Source of the DNA: Cladorhizidae sp. MBARI D1340-BT2
Taxonomy: Eukaryota > Porifera > Demospongiae > Poecilosclerida > Cladorhizidae
DNA: 64,000 nucleotides
Assembly: GCA_028752905.1 (NCBI GenBank)
Contig: JAQNBH010000015.1
Location: 10,859,622 to 10,923,621 of the forward strand
Direction of reading: 5' to 3'
This document shows positions 1-8,935 of this stretch, piece after piece (positions within the stretch are counted from its first letter, which is position 1; each line of letters begins with the position of its first letter). The translations under genes were made by a program, and so were the position numbers. Under the pieces are notes generated by a model that saw only the letters and a program-made list of their open reading frames with translations, was not told where the DNA came from and did no database searches.

Positions 1-123
1 AGACATTTCTTGGTAATGTGTGAGAAATTCGAGAGGGGTTCGCTGGTACTGGTGGATTAGGTGTGCAGAATTATAGGTGCTGGACAGTGGATGGATAAAT
101 ATAAAAGAGTGGGTAAGGATGGA

Positions 124-320
124 AAGGTGGCATTGCTGCTGGGGAAAGGTGTGGAGGGAGTAAGTGATGCAGTGATGGAGGAGGTGGGCGAGTGTGTTAT
201 GTATTGAGTAGGGAAGTGGTGGCAAAGGAGAAAGGAACTGTTGTATGGCAAGCTGATGAATGATCTTTGGCCCTCTCCCCTCCCTACTCCTTGAGCAGAT
301 GGACACTCGTAACTATTAGA
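124..320 (+). repeat. Interspersed repeat, copy 1
   Basis: About 190 bp match, by eye at roughly 90 percent, the reverse complement of 26020-26205. Both copies run from a G-rich AGTAAGTGATGCAGTGATGG stretch to a GGACACTCGTAACT end followed by A+T-rich DNA. No protein is recognisable, so this is a family defined only by its two copies here. Confidence 0.7.
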
Positions 321-780
321 GATATTAACAAGGATCATTCAATTATTATATCTCACGACTCACAATAATAAAGAAATTATTAACATAATTATCTTGAGTG
401 CATTAATCCAAACACTCTGATTGAAAAGCACAAATGTAACAGAGAATCCACAGAATGCAAAGCAAAGAATGACAAGGACAAACTCAGAATGACAAGGACA
501 AACTCAGAATGCCACATGTTGGCCAAGCGCACCATCAAACTTTGTTAATCTGATACCAGCCCCCCCCCCCCTCCTCCCCTGGTTGAAATAGATTATCCAC
601 CCTTGTTGTTGTATATAAGAATAGTTGGTTAAGATGAGCAAGATTTTTTATCACCATATTGAAGATATAGCATGTATCTGTGCATTGTATATATCTGCAT
701 ACTGCATGAGTGGAAATAACATTGCAAAAAAGGATGACTCAACTGGATTAGCATAGTCATTGAATTCTGATGCTAAGTGT
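321..780. other. A+T-rich stretch, nothing recognised
   Basis: There is a short direct repeat of AGAATGACAAGGACAAACTC near 467-506 and a run of C at about 560-571. No coding potential, RNA gene or transposon end was recognised. Confidence 0.5.
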
Positions 781-784
781 GATA

Positions 785-1255
785 CCTCTTCACTGCATTA
801 ACAAATTCTCTCCCTTGATCAGATATGATCGTCTTTGGCCATCCGTGCTGACAAAAGACAGAAAAGAAAATTGACACCAATCACTGTCTTGTCGTAAGAG
901 CAGCCTCAGGCCATTAGAAAAGTAATCAGTACTAGGTCTAGGGCTAGGGCTATGATGTATTTGTTTCCTCGCTGCAGGAAAAAGACCTGAAATGAGTAGA
1001 TAGTTATTAAGAAATTCACTAAAAGGGCAGTAGGAGGTATACAAATAAATATAGCAAGATTCATTGCAAGATAAAAACACTCAATATATCAACTAACCAA
1101 TGAACTTTGCTCCTAACTGAATTGACAGGGATCGGATGTAACTCAGCCTTGGCCATTCCTAGCAGGTTGTTTACAGTCTGACCTTGATCACAACTCTTGC
1201 AATATTCCCCAACATCATTTACCATTCCTTTCCACCAATGTCTCACAAACCTTCA
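785..1255 (-). pseudogene. Integrase relic (gypsy/Ginger type)
   Basis: Read on the minus strand, two frames together show an integrase. A zinc-binding end (residues like YCKSCDQGQTVN, then AELHPIPV) lies at 1061-1246. Catalytic-core motifs TDYFS and, in another frame, SDQGREFVN lie at about 800-930. The first two catalytic Asp positions are thus visible, but the frame is broken between them and the Glu part is absent. The style resembles the integrase relic at 9.6-11.4 kb, so it may be another copy of a Ginger-like or gypsy element. It is non-functional. Confidence 0.65.
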
Positions 1256-1639
1256 CTGTTGAAAATGAAACAATTCAATGGGACCAGTAACTTATAACAG
1301 AAATGCTAAATGCCAACAATGCCAACAACTAGGCCTTAGTATATTATGCTACCTAAAAAAAAGTGCAATGTGAAAATTAGCATCACTCATCATTGGCACT
1401 CAAGTGAGGTCAGCCAGGTGTGACCTGAACCAAGATCAGATCACATGAGCAAACTTGGACTTTCAAGCTTGGCACAGTTATTTGGTTTATTGGACAAACA
1501 TATAAACAGACAAATAAACAAATATATATGTTGGCCAGCAGAGATTCTATGGGTTAAATTGCAGGATTCAGGGTAGCTATTCCAGTACATACCTCATTGA
1601 TGTCAATCACTTCTTCTGCAAAAATCACCTCAACGTAAC

Positions 1640-1998
1640 ATAAGTACATGGTCAATTGCGGTTTGAAAATGAAATTTTTTCAACAAACGCGTATGACCAT
1701 GCACTATGTTTTAGTCCCTAATGAAAACAGTAGAGTAGGGCTTCCTCTAGCCACTGGCACTTGACAATATGGAGTTAAACATGTTAAAATCAGGCACTGT
1801 GGTTTTGAGGGACCCAACTTTGGCTGCCTATAGCTTGGGAATGGTTGTATACATACCTAGGCAACAATTTTTAGTATCAAAAGAGAGCACACGGAGAGCG
1901 ATATCTTTGAGATAATATCAAGTTCATAGAGTGAAGTTGCAGAATTTATGGAGCTGTAACCACATATTTTTTTAACACTATGGTGTCATCCCTTTTAA
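1640..1998 (-). mobile_element. Foldback family, degenerate half copy
   Basis: It shares with 50957-51460, 53633-54412 and 63090-63425 a core containing GGCTTCCTCTAGCCACT, AGTATCAAAAGAGAGCACAC, ATATCAAGTTCAT and GAGCTGTAACCACA. Its right end, ATCCCTTTTAA, matches the TTAA-ending terminus of the complete palindromic copy. Only one arm is present, and it is the most diverged copy. Confidence 0.65.
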
Positions 1999-2140
1999 AA
2001 GCGGTACCCAGGCTAAAGGACTATTGATCGTGGACGCAACAGAGAAGGGGGGGAAGCGGAAGGGAGATAAAATAAACTGACACCAGGGTGAGACCGTTGT
2101 CATGCCACACTGTCATTACCGCACTTCACCCAATGCGCAT

Positions 2141-2152
2141 GGCGCATGCGCC
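2141..2152. promoter_or_regulatory. Perfect NRF1-type palindrome
   Basis: GGCGCATGCGCC is a perfect palindrome matching the NRF1 consensus, preceded by another ATGCGCAT half. It sits in a locally G+C-rich patch (about 2030-2260) within A+T-rich DNA, as at many animal promoters. No gene was found beside it, so the regulatory role is inference. Confidence 0.35.
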
Positions 2153-2259
2153 ATCAGCTCCCTGCCATATTCCCAAATTACTCCCCAGATGATTCTGCCA
2201 CCAGACGACGGCAGTAAGCTACGCAGTATACCACAGAGTTAGTAGGGGCTACACTGAAC

Positions 2260-2833
2260 TTATTCGATAACTACGTAGTTTTTTTTTTAATGTGCTTTAA
2301 AAAATATATTATGCTTTATTTGTTTTGAAAAAGAAATAAAGAAAAACATTAACTAACAATAAAATAACAACAAAAAATAATAATTAAGTACAAGTTAAAG
2401 TTAGTACAAAAATACCAAAATAATAACTAACTAAGCTGTAAATTCGAAAATCCAAAACTGATAGAGTTCTGTTTTGTGCTCTATTTGTCTTTTTCAGATT
2501 TGGACAACAGTATTGTAGAATTGAATTGTTCTACTGTGCCTTGATATGGGCCATTACTAAGTACATACAAACAATAAATGACTGATTACTGAAGAAAAAA
2601 ACATGAATTAACTTATTACAACACATTCTGTCTACCCTACCCAACACCTCTTCCTTCACCCCTGCTACTCACCTACCCAACACCTCTTCTTTCACCCCTG
2701 CTACTACCCAACATTAGCCTACTCTCTCATCTTCATTTCTCCATTCTACCACCAACTCCTCAGACCCTTCAATGCTCTCGACTATATCCATAATCTTCCT
2801 CGATCACCAGCAAATTCCGCCAGAGTACAACAA
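2260..2833. other. A+T-rich and pyrimidine-rich stretch, nothing recognised
   Basis: Poly-A/T blocks (2280-2420) are followed by a pyrimidine-rich part with two imperfect copies of a CACCTCTTCTTTCACCCCTG unit near 2644-2708. No gene or RNA was recognised. Confidence 0.5.
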
Positions 2834-3270
2834 GAAATGCACAATCTACAATACCTAGCTACATCTTCAATAATTATCAGAAAAAAGTATGAAATCTGCA
2901 GTTGATTATAATTATATCAGTACAAAATTCCCATGATTAGCAGGAGTTATATAGTATGTAGGAGAAAGAGTGAGAAACACAATTTCAATTATTGCATCAC
3001 TGATTGCATAGATGCAGGAAGTTTTGATGACCATGGACCCTTGGTCACTTGCTCGAAATGCACAATCTACAATACCTAGCTACATCTTCAATAATTATCA
3101 GAAAAAAGCATGAAATCTGCAGTTGATTATAATTATATCAGTACAAAATTCCCATGATTAGCAGGAGTTATAGTAGGAGAAAGAGTGAGAAACACAATTT
3201 CAATTATTGCATCACTGATTGCATAGATGCAGGAAGTTTTGATGACCATGGACCCTTGGTCACTTGCTCG
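2834..3270. repeat. 221-bp direct tandem duplication
   Basis: 2834-3054 and 3055-3270 are near-identical adjacent copies. Both begin GAAATGCACAATCTACAATA and end GGTCACTTGCTCG. The second copy lacks about 5 bp (TATAGTATGTAGG against TATAGTAGG). The very high identity indicates a recent duplication. Open frames within it on both strands look incidental. Confidence 0.9.
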
Positions 3271-3614
3271 ATAAGACCCTGGCTGGGTTTTAGAAGCCTG
3301 CACAATCTCTTGAAGCATAAAATAATGGTTTATTTGATGATGGTGGGAAAGTGGCAATGGTATGCTCCTGTGTGATGTTCAGATCTAAAGATGACCAGAG
3401 TATATAGTCCGCTCTGCCCATCAGTTTTCTCTCCATATTAATGCTTATCAGTCACTATATAATAATATATATACCTTACCTTCTGTTGCCCTTAGAAAGC
3501 TCTGTGGGACTATATATGTCTCAAGTAGGGTGGATACCTTGCTGACCCAGGACCCTCGTTCATTTCCATTTCATTTGCTTGTTAGATATTCTAATTTCAC
3601 TTGAATTTTATATA
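3271..3614. other. Unannotated stretch
   Basis: Flanking DNA to the left of LTR element 1. No gene or repeat was recognised apart from short AT runs. Confidence 0.5.
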
Positions 3615-3619
3615 CTAAG

Positions 3620-3913
3620 TGTTAGAGATAGTTAGGGCCAATCCCTGACGAGTTAAGCGGTAATGCAATGTAAAGAATAATACCCCTTTCTTGATACTGC
3701 ACACTAGGACTTAACTGCCATGAGGTTGGAGTCAGGTGGGCTTAATTACCCTACCTGACCCCTTACCTCATGACCACAGCATATACACACTAATTACATG
3801 CAATCGCACATACTCTACATATCTTCTAGTTCAGCTATAATTATCGTTTATTTGCTTCAGTTATTGTCATGTTTCACTTGTTGGGGCTCTTCTGGGTTGG
3901 AAGATCTTCAACA
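3620..3913 (-). repeat. Element 1, 3' LTR
   Basis: 294 bp, bounded by TG...CA and flanked on its outer side by CTAAG. It matches 7352-7641 closely. The RNase H reading frame runs into it, with its stop at 3867. Confidence 0.95.
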
Positions 3914-5303
3914 CTCCTCCCTTCTCCCCCTGGAGTGCGTCCGGGCCTTTGTCCTCTTCCCAGGCCTGTCGGGATAGCCCATCGGCGTTTCCGTTGTCTT
4001 TTCCTGGTCGATGGGTGACCTTGTAATCATACGGTTGTAACTGTAATGCCCACCACATGAGTCGTCCCCCGGAGTCCTTCATGTTATGAAGGTACTTCAA
4101 ACATCTGTGATCTGTGACCACTGTGAACGGCACACCTGTCAAATACACTTTAAAGTGTTTGATGCCGTCCACAATAACCAGGCATTCTCTCTCAACAGTT
4201 GCGTAGTTGCGCTCTGCTCTCTTCAGCTTCCTTGAGAAGTAGGCCACTGGTCTGTCTTGTTGCTGCTCATCCATTTGGCTCAACACTGCACCAATGCCAA
4301 TCTCAGAGGCATCCGTTTGTAGTAAAAATGGCTTGTTGTAATCTGGGCCCGTCACAACCGTGTCGGCCTTCAAATACTCTTTTAATGAAGTGAAGGCTGC
4401 TTGATGCTGCTCTTCCCACTTCAGTTTGTTGGGAAAGAGTTCCCCCGTCAAGTCCGTCACAGGGGCAGCAATGTCCGCATAATGGGGCACAAAATGCCTG
4501 TAATAGCCTGCCAGGCCGAGGAAGGCTCTCAGGTCCTTTTTCCTCTTGGGCACTTTGAAGGACTGGATGGCAGACACTTTTGCCTCGTTTGGTTGTAGTC
4601 TCCCATGACCAATCCGATGTCCCAGGTAATCACAGGATGTCATCCCAAACTGGCATTTTTCAAGCTTGATCTGGAGGCCAGCCTCTGCCAGTCTCTTCAA
4701 GGTCTCACGGAGTTGAGCGATGTGGTCTTGCCATGTGGTTGAGTAAATGGCCAAATCGTCCATGTAGACAGACACCTTTCCATGCAGATCTCCAAATAAC
4801 TCGTTCATTAATCTTTGAAAGGTGGCTGGCGCTCCCACCAGCCCAAATGGCATCACACAGAACTCGTATTTTCCAAACTCCGTGGAAAAGGCTGTCTTCT
4901 CTCTCGATGCTGGATCCATGGGGACTTGCCAGTATCCCCTGGCTAAGTCCAATGTTGTGATAAATCTGGCTGATGACATCCCATCCAACAAGTCATCTAT
5001 TCTAGGGATGGGGAAAGGATCTGGTCTGGTGATCGCATTCAGCTTACGGTAGTCGACGCATATCCTCAGAGTTCCATCCTTTTTGGGAACCAACACCATT
5101 GGTGCAGCCCAAGGACTGTGGCTGGGTTGGATGATGCCATCACGTAGCATCTCTTTAATCTCCTCCTGAACTATTGGTTTTCTGGCGTGTGCGAGACGAT
5201 AGGGTGGTGAGCTGGATGGCAGAATAGTGCCGGTCTCTATCCGCATGGTTGCACGATCTATTCTTCCAGCAGCTGTACCTCTCGTTGCCTTGTAGTCTTC
5301 CAA
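3867..5303 (-). CDS. Reverse transcriptase-RNase H of element 1
   Basis: 478 open codons. RT comes first: VPKKDGTLRICVDYRKLNAI, the FCVMPFGLVGAPATFQRLMN block, the catalytic YMDD box, LGHRIG, and FLGLAGYYRHFVP of the thumb. RNase H follows: TDASEIGIGAVLSQ (first Asp), ERECLVIVDGI (Glu), VTDHRCL (Asp) and NADGLSRQ (last Asp). All key residues are present, so the enzyme parts look intact. Upstream, the same frame continues past one TAA (5325-5327) into the linker. The last residues lie inside the 3' LTR, with no integrase after RNase H. It would copy element RNA into DNA in cytoplasmic particles. Confidence 0.93.
   Translation of the reverse strand: MEDYKATRGTAAGRIDRATMRIETGTILPSSSPPYRLAHARKPIVQEEIKEMLRDGIIQPSHSPWAAPMVLVPKKDGTLRICVDYRKLNAITRPDPFPIPRIDDLLDGMSSARFITTLDLARGYWQVPMDPASREKTAFSTEFGKYEFCVMPFGLVGAPATFQRLMNELFGDLHGKVSVYMDDLAIYSTTWQDHIAQLRETLKRLAEAGLQIKLEKCQFGMTSCDYLGHRIGHGRLQPNEAKVSAIQSFKVPKRKKDLRAFLGLAGYYRHFVPHYADIAAPVTDLTGELFPNKLKWEEQHQAAFTSLKEYLKADTVVTGPDYNKPFLLQTDASEIGIGAVLSQMDEQQQDRPVAYFSRKLKRAERNYATVERECLVIVDGIKHFKVYLTGVPFTVVTDHRCLKYLHNMKDSGGRLMWWALQLQPYDYKVTHRPGKDNGNADGLSRQAWEEDKGPDALQGEKGGVLKIFQPRRAPTSET
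3914..3930 (-). other. Element 1 polypurine tract
   Basis: On the minus strand GGGGGAGAAGGGAGGAG abuts the 3' LTR start, the expected position and composition for the plus-strand DNA primer. Confidence 0.85.
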
Positions 5304-5425
5304 GGCATTTTGAATGTCTTCTCTTTACGCTTGGCTCAGCGTTGGGTCCATGTCTGGCTTGATGTCAACTGTGTTCTCTGCTTTCCACGGTGGAAAGTCT
5401 GGTCCAGCATTGTCTGTCTGCTTGT

Positions 5426-6035
5426 TTATTTCATTTCCTCCATACTCATCAGGCAGACGGCTGGTGGTGATTCCCACCTTGATAACATGTTGACATGCAG
5501 TGTTAAAGATTGTGGGTCGTTTGGTCGCTCACTGTCTGTGGCGCTCTCTTCTTCGTTGGAGCTTGCCATTGAGCTAGAGTCCCGCTCTGTATCGTCCGTG
5601 TCTGATTGAGGAGTTGCTGACGATTCTTGAGACTCAGAGGACTCGTTGGCGGTGGTTGTGGATGTTTTTTTCTCCTCCTCGTCTGTGCTAGGTCTTGCTC
5701 CTGGTTCGAGCAAGGTAGCCATAGTTATGTTCTCTGCTCGTCAAAATATCTAAACCAATCAGCCCGTCAGATGTCAAGTTTGGGTTGACGATGACTCGGG
5801 TCGTGATGGCTTTTCCCATGACCTCTAGATCTACTGTAGTGGTTTCATGTGCCCTTACATCTCCGTGGACGCAGGTAATTCGAATGGGTGTCTCGCGGTG
5901 GTATCTTGGAGTCAGCCATTTCGGGTGAACCTGTGTCACTTGACAACCTAAATCGATGATAAGGTCATTGGCTCTCTTCCCATTGATGGTGCCTTGGGTT
6001 CTCTCCAGTTCCTTTCTGTGTACTTGTGCCATCAA
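5426..6035 (-). pseudogene. Element 1 protease-like region and acidic linker
   Basis: 5688-6035 encodes an aspartic-protease-like stretch (NDLIIDLGCQVTQVHPKWL, later GLIGLDIL). The catalytic triplet reads DLG instead of DTG or DSG, which should abolish activity. A frame change at about 5735 leads into a Ser/Thr/Glu-rich, low-complexity linker (5426-5722). A second frame continues to the RT frame through one TAA. In element 2 the integrase occupies this place between protease and RT; here it is missing. Confidence 0.75.
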
Positions 6036-7286
6036 GCAAGCCTTTGTTGGACATTGCTTGGCGATATGGCCGTATTCATTTCATTGAAAACAACGGGGGC
6101 CTCTTATTGCGTCAAAGGCTGGAGGCCTCGACGGCTTGTCTGCATGGGTGGTTGTTGGCATTGTGGCTGCCGGCATACTTCCCCCTGGTGGCTTTGAGTA
6201 GATAGCTCGGCCAGGTTTTGACTTACTCCAATCTTGACTGGCTCCCGATCTTGTCCACTTCTGTGGCTCATCTCGTTTGGGCTGTGTTAGGATGTTCTTG
6301 TCAGCTAGCTCTGCAGCACTGTTTGCTGTTGCGGGACTCTGCTGTCTTACCCACGTTCTGACCGATTGGTCCATGACGTCCAGCAGTCTCTCATGATTTA
6401 TCATGTCTATGACGTCCTCTCTGGTTTTTGCTGGCCTCATCCAGTTATGTGAGATGGTTTGCATCTGTTGTAAGCATTATTGGAACGACTCTCCAGTCAT
6501 TACCTTGATCTCGTTCCATTGAGTTCGGTAAAAATCAGGCGTCACCCCGTGAACGTCACTAGCTTGGCACTTAAGACATCGAAATCTTGCTTGTCTGCAA
6601 GATCCAACCCACTCTGAAATGTGAGCGATTTGTCATCTAAGACAGCCAACAGATTGGCCGACCAGTAAGCTTTCTCAACTCCGTGCATCCTCATTTGGCC
6701 TTGAAAAGTGCGTAGAAAGTTCTCAATCTCCCTGCCATCCTTTAGCCGAGGTAGCTATGGCACATCTTTGGCTGCCCACTTTCTGTCTCGTTCCAAGTCG
6801 TGTTCTTGTCTCCTACTTTCCTCCTCTCTACGCCTTTCTTCCTTCTCTCTTCTCCACTCTTCCTTCTCCTTACGCTTTTCCTCTTGTCTTTCCTCTTTCT
6901 CTTTACGCTTCTACTCGTCTTTCCTCTTTCTCTCTGCATCTCTCATCCTCTCGTTTCTTCTCTCTTTCTCTGTCTCTACATCTTTCCTCCTCTTTCTCTC
7001 TATGTCTGTCATCTTCTCGTTTCTCCTCTCTTTCTCTCTCCCTACGCCTCTCCTCCTGTCTTTCCTCATCTCTTTTCTCCTCTCTGTCCAGACGTGCTGC
7101 CTCCGACTCCATGTTTATTTTTGCCATGAATTTGCACATCTCTGTTAGCTCATTGTTGAGCTTGACTGAAACTACTAACTTTTCATCTGATTCAGCATGC
7201 TCTGTACCCATTCTATGGCTGACTGTCGGCGCCTTTGGAGCACTTTTGGGGGTTGTTTCCCCCTTCTTCTTTCTTCCATTATCCAT
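6036..7286 (-). pseudogene. Element 1 Gag (coiled coil, SCAN-like capsid, zinc knuckle)
   Basis: The minus strand starts with MDNGRKKKGETTPK at 7286, then a long Arg/Glu-rich charged region (6903-7100) that gives the polypyrimidine look of the plus strand. A capsid stretch follows in broken frames (REIENFLRTFQGQMRM about 6690-6740; GESFQ...NWMRPAKTREDVID at 6390-6500). The last part resembles the SCAN fold family in its NWMRP and TWVRQQSP spacing. A CCHC zinc knuckle lies at 6040-6095, but its second Cys codon is TGA (6081-6083). Several frameshifts make it non-functional. Confidence 0.75.
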
Positions 7287-7340
7287 CTCTTTTTTCTGTT
7301 CTTGGTAGCAAATCTCGAAACAACTAAGGTTAGTTACCTA

Positions 7341-7350
7341 GCTGCCACCA
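7341..7350 (-). other. Element 1 primer-binding site (tRNA-Leu type, short)
   Basis: On the minus strand TGGTGGCAGC lies one base inside the 5' LTR. It matches the last 10 bases of the tRNA-Leu 3' end (GCTGCCACCA), the primer type with 18 matching bases in element 2. Confidence 0.7.
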
Positions 7351-7351
7351 G

Positions 7352-7641
7352 TGTTAGAGATAGTTAGGGCCAATCCCTGATGAGTTAAGCAGTAATGCAA
7401 TGTAAAGAATAATACACCTTTCTTGATACTGCACACTAGGGCTTAACTGCCATGAGGTTGGAGTCAGGTGGGCTTAATTACCCTACCTGACCCCTTACCT
7501 CATGACCACAACATATACACACTAATTACATGCAATCGCACATACTCTACATATCTTCTAGTTCAGCTATATCATCTATTTGCTTCAGTTATTGTCATGT
7601 TTCACTTTTTGGGGCTCTTCTGGGTTGGAAGATCTCCAACA
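7352..7641 (-). repeat. Element 1, 5' LTR
   Basis: 290-bp copy of 3620-3913, followed on its outer side by CTAAG (7642-7646). Confidence 0.95.
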
Positions 7642-7796
7642 CTAAGTGTGAATTATTCTAATATATATAGCTATAGGGCATGCTATCGCACCTGTCACAT
7701 TAATCCCATTTCGTCAAGTGTTGTGGTATATAGAAAAACCCTGTATTTCACAATTCAAGAGATTTGTTGACAAGCTGATTGATTACACTTAATATT

Positions 7797-8723
7797 TTAC
7801 AGGCTTCTGTCTTTGCATTGCTGGCAATTCCATTCTTCGTGTAAGTTTGCAATGGCTGATGAAGGAATGTTAGCACAAGATTGATGGAACCATTCCTTAC
7901 ATGAACAGCACTGTGCAACCATAAGGGCAGGGTCATGGGGCTGCCTACATATGCAGATAAGTGGTATTCTTTTGTACAACTTCTTGTAGGTTACAGTCCG
8001 TCTGAAACCTTTCAATGGGAAAGATAGTAATTTTCTTATCTGGAAGGACATTGCTAGATGGTGTCGCATCTTGCTCTGATCAAAGGTTGTGACTGATGAG
8101 TTAATCCCACTGCATAGAGCTGTTGCATTAGCAATAGCAAATAACCCACAATCATTGCCTCCAGCCTGTCTCTGTATTTCTGGTTTCTCAATGATAAGGC
8201 AGGTTCTAGCATAATGCTCCATCCAGGCAAGGCCTTTCAGCGTATCCAATTCTGCATCAATGATAAGAACAGATATATTAAAGCATAAGGTACAGGTGTA
8301 ATATAAGTACATAGTCCTCAATTCCATTCATCCCACTTGAAGAAAACATGTCAAACAATTACAAACAAATAAAAAATCACTTGACATAGTTTAAACACAT
8401 TACTGGTTCTGGTAGGGAGGCTGTCATAATTATAACAACACTGTACCCTTGGATGCTCCTACAAATGATGCACAAGCACAGTGGCCGCCAGTATTCATGA
8501 TCTGCACATAACTCTCTACTGGAGTTCCAGTAAGTGAGCCTCCACTGTCTAGTACTAAATATTGAACTGGCTGAAGGCCACCCATCTCTGGAAATTCTAC
8601 ATGAAGTAGGGCCTGTGCTTCATTAATGTGGGTGTTCTCCAACCATGCTCCAGATTGGAGAGTTACGAGAAAGTCTCTGGGTAACTCTCTTGCAGCTGAC
8701 AAGCAGTTTGCATGGGTAGGCAT
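7797..8723 (-). pseudogene. Ulp1-type cysteine protease plus PHD finger, part of Ginger-like transposon
   Basis: Two minus-strand exons. 8430-8723 has the front of a C48 (Ulp1/SENP-like) peptidase: WLENTHINEAQALL, FPEMGGLQ and YVQIMNTGGHCACAS with the probable catalytic His. 7797-8280 continues, after a GATGCAG acceptor, with QRQAGGNDCGLFAIA (oxyanion Gln and catalytic Cys). A PHD finger follows: CICRQPHDPALMVAQC, CKEWFHQSC, WNCQQC. Such protease-plus-PHD tails occur in Ginger1-type transposon proteins. The integrase that would belong to it lies directly upstream (9.2-11.4 kb). The integrase part is broken, so the whole is classed as a relic, although this half is largely open. Confidence 0.75.
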
Positions 8724-8935
8724 CTCTCAGTATAGTCTGGGTCGCACCAATTACAAAACAATCTGTCTCAATCTGTGAAGGTTCCGTGGAAATGCACATC
8801 TTTTCTGGTTGTTGTTGGTCCTGGTCCATAGTGTGTGTGGGTGGTTGGACTGGCAGTGGAACGACTGTGCTTTGTTTCTCAGTATTTGTTGAGATGTAGG
8901 CTAAGAGTTGACACCACACCAAGGTTTGTTGTGCA

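Larger units (their letters stand above)
3615..7646 (-). mobile_element. LTR element 1: Ty3/gypsy, Gmr1-like, no integrase
   Basis: Complete element of 4022 bp (3620-7641) flanked by the 5-bp target duplication CTAAG (3615-3619 and 7642-7646). Minus-strand order: LTR, primer-binding site, Gag, zinc knuckle, protease-like region, acidic linker, RT-RNase H, polypurine tract, LTR. No integrase is found between protease and RT or after RNase H. The LTRs differ by about eight substitutions and one 4-bp indel, so the insertion is older than element 2. Gag carries several frame breaks and stops, while RT-RNase H is open for 478 codons. It is probably non-autonomous. Confidence 0.9.

Noticed and set aside
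6700..7310. Several long plus-strand frames rich in Leu, Ser and Phe
   Set aside because: They are the antisense of the Arg/Glu-rich Gag coiled coil of element 1. Low-complexity purine coding on one strand gives open hydrophobic frames on the other.
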